Positions 22,223 through 33,258 of a stretch of 64,000 bases of DNA are shown one piece after another (positions within the stretch are counted from its first letter, which is position 1; each line of letters begins with the position of its first letter). Origin of the DNA: Macrolepiota albuminosa (Eukaryota > Basidiomycota > Agaricomycetes > Agaricales > Agaricaceae); NCBI GenBank assembly GCA_027475525.1, contig JAMWFC010000109.1, forward strand, positions 248,001 to 312,000, read 5' to 3'. Made by a program: the position numbers and the translations under genes. The notes beneath the pieces are model-generated. The model worked only from the letters and a program-made list of their open reading frames with translations. It had not been told where the DNA came from and ran no database searches.

Positions 22223-23719
22223 ATGCCTAAGGTTACTACACCAAGGGCAAAAACCATTATTTCTCCCAGGAGAAGAGAAACTCGTGCATCCTCCAAGGGC
22301 ACAGTTGCTAGTCTCCCGGATCCAGACGCTGTACTTCGTAAACGAAAACTTCGGACTGAGAAGTACACGCCTACACCACAAACACCTAAGTCTTCATTGC
22401 CTGAGCCAACTAAGTTGACCAGCATTATGGAGCAACCCATGCGCTATAAAATGCCATTGCCTGAAAGTAGAGATGCACCTAAGTTCAGAAGCAGTGAGCC
22501 TGCTGAGGTTCACAGGTTTCTGCAGAGAATGCAGTCTCTATTCAATCATGCAGGCATTGTGGAGGATGGAGAAAAGAAGAAGAGGTTATTAGAATATGTG
22601 GATGCAGAGACTGAGCAGGAATGGAGAGGGTTCGATAGTTTTGAGGATAGATATCCTTGGGCCACCTTTATAAAGGAGGTTAAGGAATCATACCCTGAAG
22701 CTATGGATGAGGCAGGAAGCATGGCAAACCTGGATCGGATCTGTAAGGAGCATGCCAGGCTAAGCAGAGGTGATGCCCCTGAGCTGCACTCCTTAATCAG
22801 AAAATTCAGGGCTGAAGCCAAAAAGCTGGATAGTGTTGTAGGGAATGGGGTATTGGTGGATAAGTTTATGGGGTGTTTTACACCTACCCTGGCAGAGTTA
22901 GTGGAGGAGAGACTCATCCACAAACATGGCCATTACAGGGATCCTGCTCGTAATCGTCACAAAGACAACAAGTATGACTTGTCTGAAGTGATTGCAGTGG
23001 TGACAGCCCTAGTAGATGGGACAACTGTCAGGAAAACTAGGGGAGAGACCACCAACAGGGAGGTGGGTGGAGTAGTAGTGAAAAATGAGGAGGCAGAAGA
23101 GAGGATGGCTCATCTGCAAGACTCTATGGTCACTATTGGGAAGCAGGTTGGCAGCATCCAAAGTGCTATGCAGGCTCTGCAAAATAGCCAACTGGACATG
23201 AGGAATGCCTTCCTAACTACCAAAAGCCACCATGGAGGGCAAACAGAGAGGCCTGCTCAGGCAATGATGCCAACACCTGGTGGAAGCACATATTGCTTCT
23301 ACTGTTGGGGAACTGGTCATCGTATAGCTGAGTGTGAGCAGGTGAAATCAGATGTACAAAAGGGATGGGTGATCCTAGTAGATGGGAGGACTAGAATGCC
23401 CAACAGAGCACCTCTACCCAGAGAGCCATCCAGTATATCACCACATGATAGGGTGATGAAGTTGCATGACTCTCAAGTGGGGTTATACTTTGGCTGGGCT
23501 GAGGAAGCTCAAGACATCCCAACCTATTCTACTTACACCAATGCTGTGAGAGATACTAGGGATGACATGTTGGAGCGCATCCAGCATGGAGAGGCAGACA
23601 GGCTAGGGGAACTGGAAAAAGGCTTTCAAAGACTGACAGAAGTCATGTCAGTCTTAGTCAACACCAGGCATGCTCCTAGTCCTGGTGAAGGACAACAAGG
23701 AGGGTCCAAGGATTTTTGA
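22223..23719 (+). CDS. gag: Gypsy-1 Gag polyprotein
   Basis: Open frame of 498 residues from the first in-frame ATG (MPKVTTPRAKTI); the frame is open further upstream without an ATG. A basic, proline-rich N-terminus is followed by an alpha-helical capsid-like region (ESRDAPKFRSSEPAEVHRFL, then HAGIVEDGEKKKRLLEYV, FIKEVKESYPEA). Near residue 384 there is one zinc knuckle, CFYCWGTGHRIAEC (C-x2-C-x4-H-x4-C), for RNA binding. It would form the virus-like particle. The frame is intact but low in CpG. Protease starts downstream in another frame. Confidence 0.88.
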   Translation: MPKVTTPRAKTIISPRRRETRASSKGTVASLPDPDAVLRKRKLRTEKYTPTPQTPKSSLPEPTKLTSIMEQPMRYKMPLPESRDAPKFRSSEPAEVHRFLQRMQSLFNHAGIVEDGEKKKRLLEYVDAETEQEWRGFDSFEDRYPWATFIKEVKESYPEAMDEAGSMANLDRICKEHARLSRGDAPELHSLIRKFRAEAKKLDSVVGNGVLVDKFMGCFTPTLAELVEERLIHKHGHYRDPARNRHKDNKYDLSEVIAVVTALVDGTTVRKTRGETTNREVGGVVVKNEEAEERMAHLQDSMVTIGKQVGSIQSAMQALQNSQLDMRNAFLTTKSHHGGQTERPAQAMMPTPGGSTYCFYCWGTGHRIAECEQVKSDVQKGWVILVDGRTRMPNRAPLPREPSSISPHDRVMKLHDSQVGLYFGWAEEAQDIPTYSTYTNAVRDTRDDMLERIQHGEADRLGELEKGFQRLTEVMSVLVNTRHAPSPGEGQQGGSKDF

Positions 23720-23727
23720 GGAGCTCA

Positions 23728-24740
23728 ATGAAGAAAATGGGGGAAGCTCCACCAGGAATACCCACATTGACAGAGAGGCAGCCACAAAATTCCTGGAAAG
23801 AAAAGCTAACTTTGAGGATTCCACCCAAAGTGGCACCCAAGTTGGACTTACCTTTTGAAAAGGTGCCAGCTTTGAATGAGAGGCAGGAGGTACCAGTGCA
23901 GGATGCTGGTAGGAGTTCCATTCAAGGAACTAGGAAGGAGTTGGAGAAGATGGTTGAGAAGCTGTGGGAGGTACCAGTGCCACTAACCACCAGAGAACTT
24001 CTGGATGTGGCACCTGGTTTGAGGGAGGTCATGGTACAAAAGTTGGTACCAAAGCCTCCCAGGCCTAAGGAACCCAACATTCCTAGGACAGCTACTCAAC
24101 ATCTGACAGCAGTGGAGAAAGAGCCTGACAAGGTAGATGTTAATGATCTACCTCTGGCCACCTACTTCATTGCAGATGGAACACAATCTGGCTTGCCTAC
24201 TGGTGCAGTAGTGCACCAAGATTGTGTTGCCACTTACTTGGAGAATATCCCAACAGGAGAAAAGCCAGTAGTGGTATATGTAGCCAGGGAGCTGCAGGTT
24301 CTGAGATCTCTCAACCAGTTGTAAATCAAAAGGGAAGAGCAGAGGCAATTCTAGATAGTGGGTCCCAAATAGTCTGCATGGCTTTAAGAGAGGCTCTCAA
24401 TCTAGGATTGACTTAGGATCCAGACATTAGGCTGAGGATGGAGAGTGCCAATCAGCAAGTGAATGAATCTGTTGGTTTAGCACGTAATGTGCCATTCACT
24501 TTTGCTGAAGGGTTTACTATCTATCTACAAGTGCACATTTTTGAAAGTCCTGCTTATACTGTCTTATTGGGTCGTCCATTTGACACCTTGACAGAAAGCA
24601 ACATTCAAAACTTGCAAGATGGCAGTGCCATCATCACCATTCGAGATCCTAATACAGGTCGTCGAACTGCCCTGCCTACTATTGAAAGAGGCAAAATGCC
24701 AAAGGCAGGGGCTGCTAGGGAGAGTGAAGCAAAATTTTGA
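23728..24740 (+). pseudogene. Gypsy-1 aspartic protease region, frameshifted
   Basis: A linker frame (starting MKKMGEAPPGIPTLTER) runs to 24324, where the reading must change frame. The protease core then reads VVNQKGRAEAILDSGSQIVCM, with the catalytic D-S-G triad intact. The rest of the fold follows after a TAG at about 24414 (likely former TGG): VPFTFAEGFTIYLQVHIFES, then YTVLLGRPFDTLTES. The combination is the retropepsin-like domain usual in this Agaricomycete gypsy group. One frameshift and one stop make the copy defective as it stands. Confidence 0.82.
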
Positions 24741-27316
24741 GTCTCGAGGAACTGGTTACAGACCAGGGAGAGATTGCAATAAGTCTTGCTGAGACTCAGG
24801 AAGGGGAGATTGTGGTGACTGGATATTCTATGGAACATAGTAAATTCAGTCAGGAAGAGTTGAGAGATGTGTACTTGCATGCTTTTACAGCAAGCAAGGG
24901 GTGTGAGGAGAAGGAGCAGAAGACATTGTCAGCATATTTGAATGGGCATTTAGCTCAAATACCTGACAGTCTTGAGGAGCTGCTAGTACAAGAGGAAAAC
25001 TTAGAGTCAAAAGCAGGTGTGGGGGAGGCTGCCCAAGTATTTTCTAAGAAATACAAACCTGTGGCTAGAAAAGTTAAGCCTGTACTAGGTACCTCACCTG
25101 AGGAGTTTAGAATTGAGAGGTGCATTACTGGAGACCCACTGGCAGACATGCCTCAGTTGGATCCCAATCCACCAGAGTTCAAACCCACAGGGAGATACAC
25201 AGCTGAGTGCAAAGAAGTCATTGACCAAGCCCATGGTGATGGTTTTCTTTGGCCAGAGGAGATGAAAGCAGTACATCACCTTATGATGCTGCAAAACCAG
25301 GCTTTTGCATGGGATGATGCTCAAAGAGGAAGGCTGAAGGAGGAATTCTTCCCTCCAGTAATCATGCCAGTAATACCTCACACCCCTTGGGTGTTGAAGA
25401 ACATTCCTATTGCACCAGGTCTTAGGGATAGAATCTGCCAAATGATAAAGCAGAAGATTGAGGCAGGGGTCTATGAACCCTCTAACTCCTCATATCGCTC
25501 CCAATGGTTTACAGTGTTAAAGAAGGATGGTGAAAGCTTGAGGATAGTCCATAGCTTGGAGCCTTTGAATAAAGTGACCATAGCACACTCTGGGCTGCCA
25601 CCAGCAACTGAAGAATTAGCTAGTCACTTCTCAGGCAGAGCTTGTGGGGGAATCTTTGACTTATATGTAGGATATGATGAGAGAGTACTAGATGTACGCT
25701 CTAGGGATTATACTACATTCCAGACACTATTTGGGGCTCTGAGGTTGGTGACCTTACCAATGGGATGGACAAATTCAATGCCTATCTTCCATGATGATAT
25801 TACATTCATTTTGAAAGATGAGATACCACATGTAACTTGGCCATACATTGATGATGTACCAGTCAGAGGGCCACCTCATAGATATGAGTTGCCAGATGGT
25901 AGCTGTGAAGTCATACCAGAGAATCCAGGCATTAGGAGATTTGTATGGGAACACCTGCTCAATGTGAACAGAGTGTTACAAAGAATCAAATATGCAGGGG
26001 GAACTTTCTCTGGAAAGAAATCAGTAGTATGTGCAGATGAGATTGTGGTTGTTGGCCATAGATGCTCTTATGAAGGGCAGAAGCCAGAGACCAAGAGATT
26101 TGCCATAGTAATGGGATGGGGTGACTGCAGGGATAAACATGAAGTAAAGTCATTCTTAGGGACCTGTGGTACCTTTAGATCCTTTATCAAGGATTATGCC
26201 AAGGTAGCAGCACCTATCAATAAACTTACTCAGAATAATGTACCTTTTACTTGGGGAGAAGAACAGCGCTCTGCAATGGCACAAATGAAAAAGTTGCTAG
26301 CAGAGAGTGCTCCTTTAAAACCCATTGACTATGAGTCAGGAGGTGCAGTAGTTCTGTCAGTGGATACATCCTGGATGGCAGTAGGTTTTGGAATCTTCCA
26401 AGAAGACCCAGACAATCCTAAAATGCACACTTGTGCCAAGTTAGGATCTATCACCCTGAATGAGAGAGAAGCTAGATTTTCTCAACCAAAAAGAGAGCTG
26501 TATGGTCTCATGAGATCTCTGCTAGCCAACAAGTATTGGCTAGTTGGTTGTAGAAAACTAGTGATAGAGACAGATGCCAAGTATCTTAAAGGGATGCTAG
26601 GAAATCCAGGAGTAGGACCCAATGCCACCATCATGAGATGGATTGAGAATGTCCTACTCTACCACTTTACCTTGAGGCATGTGCCAGGCAAAACATTCAG
26701 TGTGGATGGCCTGTCATGGTGGCCTAAACAGCCAGGAGATGAGGAGTACCCACCAGTTGATCCTGAGTTAATGGATGAACCCAAGTCTATGAACTATGAG
26801 TATCCAGACAAGATCAATAATGTACCTGGTTGGGAGGACTGGGAACCTTTGGAACTTGAAGAGTTTGCAGATCAAATTGACACTAGAGGTGGCTATCTAA
26901 ACATGGTAGCTACTGAAGTATCAGACTTTGAGCAAGAACTTTGTAGAGCCAGGTCCCAAGAGCAGGAGCTTAGGGATGGCATCTTGAGTCAAACCCCAGG
27001 AACAAGCATGAACCCAGTAGCAGTATTAGCTATGACCATGCCTCTGTTACCAGTGGAAGACCAAGAAGTCAGAGTAGAGGACACACAAACCTACCTAGAA
27101 CACAGGAAAGGTAGTGAGGGTGAGGACTGGGATAATCTGCTACCCACTGTTCAGAGTTGGTTGCAAGATCCAGGTACAGAACCCAAGAATCTACAAGGCT
27201 GGGATCTAGAAAAGTTTAAGAAGTTTGCTAGGCAATTCTTCTTTGACAAGAAGGGGAGATTGTATAAGCGCTGTCATGAGGAGAAACATAAACTAGTAGT
27301 CCAAATTGATAGATGA
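24737..27316 (+). CDS. pol: Gypsy-1 reverse transcriptase and RNase H
   Basis: Open frame of about 860 codons with no ATG at its beginning, consistent with expression as part of Gag-Pol. The RT palm shows GGIFDLYVGYDER with the aspartate present, LVTLPMGWTNSMPIFHDD and the catalytic YIDDV. RNase H follows with SVDTSWMAVGFGIF, RELYGLMRSL and LVIETDAKYLKGML. The connection to integrase reads RHVPGKTFSVDGLS. The frame stops at TGA 27314-27316, where an arginine (CGA) is expected. Integrase continues in the same frame once the adjacent 77-bp duplication is collapsed. RT active-site residues are intact. Confidence 0.9.
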   Translation: MSLEELVTDQGEIAISLAETQEGEIVVTGYSMEHSKFSQEELRDVYLHAFTASKGCEEKEQKTLSAYLNGHLAQIPDSLEELLVQEENLESKAGVGEAAQVFSKKYKPVARKVKPVLGTSPEEFRIERCITGDPLADMPQLDPNPPEFKPTGRYTAECKEVIDQAHGDGFLWPEEMKAVHHLMMLQNQAFAWDDAQRGRLKEEFFPPVIMPVIPHTPWVLKNIPIAPGLRDRICQMIKQKIEAGVYEPSNSSYRSQWFTVLKKDGESLRIVHSLEPLNKVTIAHSGLPPATEELASHFSGRACGGIFDLYVGYDERVLDVRSRDYTTFQTLFGALRLVTLPMGWTNSMPIFHDDITFILKDEIPHVTWPYIDDVPVRGPPHRYELPDGSCEVIPENPGIRRFVWEHLLNVNRVLQRIKYAGGTFSGKKSVVCADEIVVVGHRCSYEGQKPETKRFAIVMGWGDCRDKHEVKSFLGTCGTFRSFIKDYAKVAAPINKLTQNNVPFTWGEEQRSAMAQMKKLLAESAPLKPIDYESGGAVVLSVDTSWMAVGFGIFQEDPDNPKMHTCAKLGSITLNEREARFSQPKRELYGLMRSLLANKYWLVGCRKLVIETDAKYLKGMLGNPGVGPNATIMRWIENVLLYHFTLRHVPGKTFSVDGLSWWPKQPGDEEYPPVDPELMDEPKSMNYEYPDKINNVPGWEDWEPLELEEFADQIDTRGGYLNMVATEVSDFEQELCRARSQEQELRDGILSQTPGTSMNPVAVLAMTMPLLPVEDQEVRVEDTQTYLEHRKGSEGEDWDNLLPTVQSWLQDPGTEPKNLQGWDLEKFKKFARQFFFDKKGRLYKRCHEEKHKLVVQIDR

Positions 27317-27438
27317 ATGTTCATGCTTAAATCAGCCCATGATGCCTTAGGACATAGGGGAAACATAAACTAGTAGTCCAAATTGATAGATGAATGTTCA
27401 TGCTTAAATCAGCCCATGATGCCTTAGGACATAGGGGA
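27283..27438. repeat. 77-bp tandem duplication between RT/RNase H and integrase
   Basis: The stretch from AAACATAAACTAG to GACATAGGGG is repeated exactly with period 77 bp. The duplication moves integrase out of the pol frame, and removing one copy puts RT-RNase H and integrase back into one frame. That argues that one copy is not real. Confidence 0.95.
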
Positions 27439-28639
27439 GCCTATGCCACCAAAATGCTTATACAGGAGCGCTTCTGGTGGCCTGGCATTGAAGGGGATGT
27501 GCAGTGGTATGTTGGAACTTGTCACAATTGTCAAATCAGACAAAAGACAGTAGTCAACAGAGAACCAACTGTAACTTATACTCCTTCCATCTTTCAAACA
27601 ATTCACATTGATACCATGCACATGACACCAGCCTCCAATGGCTGTAAGTACATAGTACATGGCAGGTGTGCCTTGTCTTCTTGGATGGAAGGTAGACCCC
27701 TGAGGAAGGAGAACCATAAGACCATTGGTCAATGGTTGTTTGAGGATGTGATTTGCCGCTGGGGCTGCATTGCAGAAATCATCACAGATAATGCTGGACA
27801 GTTCAAACAGGTCACTGCCTGGTTGGAAAAGAAGTATGGGATTAAAGGCATTACTATCTCTCCCTACAACTCACCAGCCAATGGTAGAATTGAAAGACCT
27901 TACTGGGATGTCAGGCAAGCTTTGTTCAAAGCCTGTGAGGATCGCACCAAGTGGTTCTGGTTCTTCTACCATGTAATGTGGAGTGACCGTATAACCATTA
28001 GGCAGAGATTTGGATGCTCACCATACTTTATGGTCACTGGTGCTCATCCTACTCTACCCTTGGATCTAGCAGAGGCCACCTGGCTGGTAGAATTACCAGA
28101 GGGACCTCTGACTACTGGGGAGTTGATTGGATATCATGCTAGAGCTCTAGCCAAACATCATCAACATGTAGAGGAAATGAGAGAGCGAGTTGGGAAGGCT
28201 AAGCTCCAATGGGCATTGAAGTTTGCAGAAGAGCATAAAAGCTCAATCAAAGACTTCAATTTTAAACCATTGGACTTGGTACTAGTCAAAAACATGACTA
28301 CTGAAAGTTCATTCAGTGCTAAGATGTTGCCACAGTTTCATGGGCCTATGGTAGTGATTGCCAAGACCCAGGGTGGTAATTACATTGTAGCAGAACTAGA
28401 TGGGTCAGTTTGGCAAGCCCAAGTAGCTGCTTTTTGAGTTGTACCTTACAAGGCTCGCAAAAAGCTAATCTTGCCTGGAGGCATAGAAAAGTGGGTGGAT
28501 ATTACACCTGCTAAGCTAAGAGAGCTAAGGGAGGAACTACGAAAACCTACAGAGTTGATCACCAAGGATATCTCATTTGGCACAGTGAGGCTCCATGAGC
28601 CCACTGACCAGGAGTTGGATCTGCCACAGACTGATTAAA
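27394..28639 (+). pseudogene. Gypsy-1 integrase
   Basis: The zinc-binding N-terminal domain shows H-x3-H (HDALGH) and CHNC. The catalytic core has the three acidic residues in HIDTM, ITDNAGQF and NGRIERPYWD. The C-terminal part has FHGPMVVIAKTQGGNYIVAELDGS, a GPY/F-like module. The frame is cut by TGA at 28435-28437, where the family has Arg (QVAAF then VVPY), another CGA to TGA change. About 66 further codons (YKARKKLILPGGIEKW to LDLPQTD) follow in frame. The start given is the first ATG; the domain really continues from the RT frame. Confidence 0.85.
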
Positions 28640-29277
28640 GTCAGAAAGATGAACTATGATATATATTTCAAAGAAATAACAAAGTCTAGTTCTATTCTGA
28701 GTTTTAAAACAGTATGATAGAGAGGTGGTGTGGCTATAGAAAAGCTATCCAAGAGGGGTACTAGTCTAAGGGAGGTAACTACCAACCAAACTAAGACTAA
28801 GACCTCAAACTAAGTCAGTAACCAACGGCAACTATGATAGAACGAAAGCACAAAGTGCCAACGTTCAGATCTAAACCAACGTTGTGACTTAACAAGGATG
28901 GGCAAGCGCAGAGACATGCATGTTCAAACCCGCAGGGAGCATTGTTTGATCAATAGGACTTGTAACGAGCTCAGAACGGATTAAACGCTGACTTAATAAG
29001 CCAACGTGCATGTTCAAACCGAGTAAGGTACAAAGTTTTGGATTAAATAAAGCATGAGGAGCTGGCGTGTCGAGAGTTCGAGATGCCAGAGGGGACAACA
29101 AATAAATCAGGCAAAAAGAAACAACGACAAACTTCTTAAGTTTTGATAATAAAACTTAACGTTGCAACGTTTCGGAGCAAAGGAATATATTGGGGGCTAC
29201 GGATTAGAGAAGGGGGGAAACTAGTTTAAGACTACGCTAAACAAACACAGAAATGGTGTTTGCAGCGGGGGGGCCGT
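28640..29277. other. Gypsy-1 non-coding segment between pol and antisense gene
   Basis: No open frame of note. CpG is rare up to about 28.8 kb, then normal. The 3' UTR of the antisense gene probably lies in the right part. Confidence 0.5.
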
Positions 29278-30571
29278 TTATAGTGCCACAGCGTCTTCGG
29301 GGTCGTCCTGCAGGGACTCTTGAATGTCAACATCGGAGTTGTCATTACCGGACTATTAAAACAGTCAGGAAGAGACAAACCCAATAAAGGCAGAAAGAAA
29401 GACTCACGGCCAAGGAAACCTGAAGCATGTGAAAAAGTGCATCCGCCTGGTCCACATCAGAGGGGCCAAGAGCCTTGTTAAGACAATCCTGGCAGGCTGC
29501 GATCATTTTGAAGCGTTGAAGGACAATGTCGAGCTGATAAAGCTGCTGTTGGGCAGCCAGTTTGACAGTGTCACGGTGTTTCTGAAGGTCAGCGCGAGGG
29601 ACGGTTTTGACGTCGTCAGCTAATTGCACTGAGTCAAGAGTTTGATTGACCTCGGTAAGCAAGGCTAGCGCAGCGTCGCTACCCAGGACATGATTGGCTG
29701 GATGGGACGTCACGGAAAAAGAGTCAGGGCAAAGAAATACAAAAGGAGAGATCAGAGAGCGCACCCAATGAAGGCGTGACCTTGAGCTTCTTTGGTTTTG
29801 GCTTGCCGTCAGGCTTGACCTGGGGTGGGGAGAGGAAAATAGTCAGCGTGTCAAGATGACGGGCTACCAAGTCAAGCTTGTGTGCTAAGACTTACGTTAG
29901 CACAATGTTTTGCAGGGCGTGAGGCAGGCATACCAAGCATCTCGACATCTTTGTCTTGAGCATGGCGCTGTGCCTATAATAGTGGAATTAAGGGTACAAG
30001 CTGAGGAGCTGAAAAGTAGAGCTCACCTCCTCACGCTCCTTCCTAAGTTTCTCGCTCTGGGCAAAAGGGATGAAGGTGTCGACAAAGGAAAAGAACGCCT
30101 TCACGTCGCCCGAGGCATCGGCCACACCACGGTCAAGCAAAGGGAGGAGCTCGGAGAGGGTCTTACAGAGACCTCTCTGTTCAGCGAGACGGCCAAAGGT
30201 GCTCTCGTCGGCAAACTGCTGCAAGAGGCATCAGGCAAAAAAAATAAGAAGGAAGGAGAGAAGGAAAAACGGACCCAGCCAGCACCACCTAAAAACCAGG
30301 CATGGTCAGCAGGGGTGCCAGGAAACGACTTGGCCATCGCACAAAGACCCATGGCTGCTTCTGCAAACCACGGGTATTTGAAGAGAGACGTTATGACCTT
30401 GTTACTGTCATGCTTGACAGCGCGCTGGAACAATCCATAATAATCAGTCAGGACAGGCAGGATTGGTGGAGGAGGAACAGGTGGCTTGGGAGGAGTCGAA
30501 ATGATGACTTGAGGGTGCGGTCTAACACTTGCAGACTTGCAAGGAGCAGTAGGAACACCAGAAGGAGCCAT
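29278..30571 (-). CDS. Intact six-exon antisense gene inside Gypsy-1, unknown protein
   Basis: Exons 30571-30275, 30218-30027, 29973-29896, 29819-29765, 29697-29420 and 29352-29278 splice at GT-AG sites (introns 56, 53, 76, 67, 67 nt) into 324 codons plus stop, with no break in frame. The protein starts MAPSGVPTAPCKSAS, has a proline-rich segment (TPPKPPVPPPPILPVL) and helical, charged regions (FGRLAEQRGLCKTLSELL, AQSEKLRKEREE). A basic stretch follows (KPDGKPKPKKLKV), then a long helical region (LLTEVNQTLDSVQLADDV, KHRDTVKLAAQQQLYQLD) and an acidic C-terminus (DDPEDAVAL). No signal peptide or membrane span. I do not recognise the family. It sits between integrase and 3' LTR on the opposite strand and keeps its CpGs, unlike gag-pol. 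It could be an element-encoded accessory gene or a captured host gene. GT at 30274 (GTCCGT) is the weakest donor. Confidence 0.72.
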
Positions 30572-30788
30572 ACTCCGCAATGAGGGCAGATGTTGTTGTT
30601 TTTAAGCCGGTACGGGTGTGATCAAGTGCTCAGGAGAGGGAAAAGCAAAGAAATTTATTTTTCTATCTACTGCAGATATGAAAGAAAATTTTAGCCTGCT
30701 AGGGACGAGGTGGCTAAGTGGGAAAAAGCAGGAGCTCACCAAGCGAACTACAATGACTGGGGACAGCCATTACATAGTGTGGGGGAGG
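30572..30788 (-). promoter_or_regulatory. Likely promoter region of the antisense gene; PPT
   Basis: Short non-coding gap between the antisense ATG and the 3' LTR. On the plus strand it ends in the polypurine tract GTGGGGGAGG (30779-30788). The antisense promoter must lie here or in the LTR; no core promoter motif was identified. Confidence 0.35.
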
Positions 30789-31739
30789 TGATACGACTGC
30801 CTCTAAAAACGAGGCAGGCGAAAGATAAAAAGGCTCCCAAAAATATAAATATCTGCTGAAAACTGTAAGCAGGTGTCAAAAACTGTAGACGCGGGAGCCT
30901 TTACCTCGAGAAAAGACCCACAACGTGTAACGACGATGAACAGCGCGTAGGCAGTAAGGGAGCAACACGCAGAAGTGTCTGATCAAGGAGATAGCTGACA
31001 GGTGGCAGTGCTCAGCAGGGGCTAGATCTCAGGACACATCCCGAGATCAAATCCCATCAGATCCGGCATCATCCCATCAACTACTTATCTCCAAGTAACG
31101 ACTCACCACTAATACCCCACCTTGCTCTCAGCCCCTCGACAAAATTGTGCTACGACCACATGCCATGACCGCGCCGCTATGAAACGAGGATGGAAGTTCC
31201 AGGAGAAGCGGTAGAGAAGAAGAGAGGGGTAACCAGGCTACAGGTTTAGCCGGGAAAAGGTGTGAGCACGCGCACCACAAAGGGGAGAAACTATTAGCCA
31301 TGAACCCGGGTTCGGTAACACCCTACCAACGCCCAGACCCAGCAGCAGACCATGCCAGGTCCCCGAGCACGCAAAATACCTCGTTACCACACAAATACGC
31401 ACTGGTCCGTGCGTAGAAGGAAGGAGTATAAAGGGAGTAGGATTTCGGGGAGGCCTGGCAAGCAATCAACTTGCCACGGCTCGGAGTCCCCAGGGAGTGG
31501 ACGTCTTAGGCCTACGAGCGACTAGATTGACTTCGGGTCATATTTTAATAATATTCACTTGAACCCATTTTGAGTGTGAATTAATTTTACATTCTAAATA
31601 AATCAAATACAAAATTAAAGTGTGCGCGCGTGTACCGTTAGCCCCACGTACTTTGTGAAATAAAGTTGAAATATAACAAAAGTCTAGTCTTATTCCGCTA
31701 AGACTACTTTTACATAAAGTAAACTTACATTTCGCATCA
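30789..31739 (+). repeat. Gypsy-1 3' LTR, 951 bp
   Basis: Begins TGATACGACTG after the polypurine tract and ends TTTCGCATCA. It lacks the nested solo LTR and 16 bp present in the 5' LTR. The empty site CTGGTCCGTGCG here shows what the 5' LTR looked like before the nested insertion. Confidence 0.93.
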
Positions 31740-33258
31740 TTGGGATTGGGATTGGATCGATGACCGATGACCGATGACGACTTTCTGTTCCGATGGTGTG
31801 GGTCAAAGAGCGTCATGGTCAGAGTCAGCGGGTTGGCGTCGTCGTTGGCGTCGTGGTGGTGGTGGTATTGGTGGTGGAGGGAATGACAGATGGGAAGACG
31901 TGATGCGGACGGGGGGAGTAGCCAGGAACAGTAGTAAGACGTGATGCGATGCGTAGGCGGGACTTGGGTACTCGCTATCCGATTATGGTTGCTTCATCTT
32001 TGGTATGTATGTAGGAGCGGTAACGGGAGATACCGTATACGTATACGTATTGCGAAAGTGAAAGTGAAACGTGGTAAGTATGACGTTGGTGTCATTTCGA
32101 CGGACTCGCATTTTAAGAAAAGGACGCTAGTATGTATGTATACCCATGCCATGGAAACACATTAATATTCCTGCGGAAGTTCGAGATGACAAGTACATAG
32201 AAGGACAATGGTGGACGGTGGATGAATCGATGACACCTCATCTCATCATGTTTCGAAGGAAGAAGAAAACAAATCTATAAATGTCGTTTCATTGTAACAC
32301 TTGGAGTTGGGGTGGACAGTCTCTCTCTTAGTCTTAGTTTTAGCCTTAGTCTCAGTCTTATCCTTAGTCGCAGTCGCAGTCTCAGTCGTGTCCATCAATC
32401 GAGGGCGGAGGCGGGTAGTACGGGGGGGGGGGGAACAGCAAGTGTCACCCCGTGGCAGGGACAACACAACACACAACACAACACAACACGCGGACTTGAC
32501 GGGGCTGCGACGATCCCGCTCAAGCTCCAGTTGCGGAGTGATCCGGGCGTTGATTCGAAACCTCGATCGCTCCGGGCTGATGATGCAAGGTGAGGAGACA
32601 AGGTGTACAAAACTCCGGGATACGGAGTTTTGGGTAATGCGATGCGATGGTATGTGTATTTGATGGAACGGGAACGGGAACGGGAATGTGTCTTGTGGGG
32701 TCGAGACGACGACGAGGGGGGTTTGTTTTCTTTGTGACTACGAGAACAAAGCCCATCGTGGATGATTGATTGATTGGGAATACATAGTCTTACTGTGCGG
32801 TATGTGTAACCAACCCATCGCTGCGATCCGTTGGGGTATAATTGATGTTCGATCACGCAGCTATAATTTGCTCCCGTTGGTCGAGTGACGTACACATGCA
32901 TGCATGGATGTTGTAGCCAGGGTGGGTCGAGTGTGGAGGAGATCGGTCATCTAATTACATGCATGTTCGGGAAGAAGAGCCCGAGGACGAATGTTTACCT
33001 CCTTTTTAGAGCCGGGTTTTTTGAGTCCGTCGATAAGCGCCGGGCGCTTAGTGGAATGTGCGGCTGGGTCGCCGTGGCAACGAGTAGCGGGAGATAAATG
33101 AGGCAGAAGTGGGAAAATGCATGGCGTCAGAGAACAGTGTTTCAGAGCAACCAATAAGCTTCGGCCGATGGACCCAAAGTGCCGGGTCCGTCTCGCCCTT
33201 CTCGGCGACAGAAATTGCAATAAAACAGCTGCAAATGCAAAGTTGACGCCATCCTCCC
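31740..33258. other. Host intergenic DNA with simple repeats
   Basis: Low-complexity runs: GTCGTTGGC/GGTGGTGGT near 31.83 kb, TTAGTCTTAGTTTTAGCC-like and CAGTCGCAGT near 32.33-32.39 kb, a G run near 32.42 kb, ACAACAC repeats near 32.46 kb, GGAACGGGAACGGGAACGG near 32.66 kb. Long overlapping frames on both strands are products of these repeats. No gene is supported; the F-box promoter lies at the right end. Confidence 0.5.

Larger units (their letters stand above)
19906..31739 (+). mobile_element. Ty3/gypsy LTR retrotransposon (Gypsy-1) with antisense gene
   Basis: Two LTRs begin TGATACGACTG and end CGCATCA. The internal order is PBS, gag with zinc knuckle, protease, RT-RNase H, integrase, then a 2-kb segment with a spliced gene on the minus strand, polypurine tract GTGGGGGAGG, 3' LTR. 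Net of the nested insertion the LTRs are about 967 and 951 bp. Flanks do not show a matching duplication (ATTGA left, TTGGG right). Gag and RT are long and largely open, so the copy is fairly young despite low CpG in gag-pol. Confidence 0.92.

Noticed and set aside
28640..30788. Envelope-like gene (retrovirus-like) between integrase and 3' LTR of Gypsy-1
   Set aside because: The coding signal is on the minus strand, is spliced, and has neither signal peptide nor membrane span.
32301..32901. Overlapping frames on both strands in the simple-repeat region
   Set aside because: Composition follows the microsatellites; no domain or start context.
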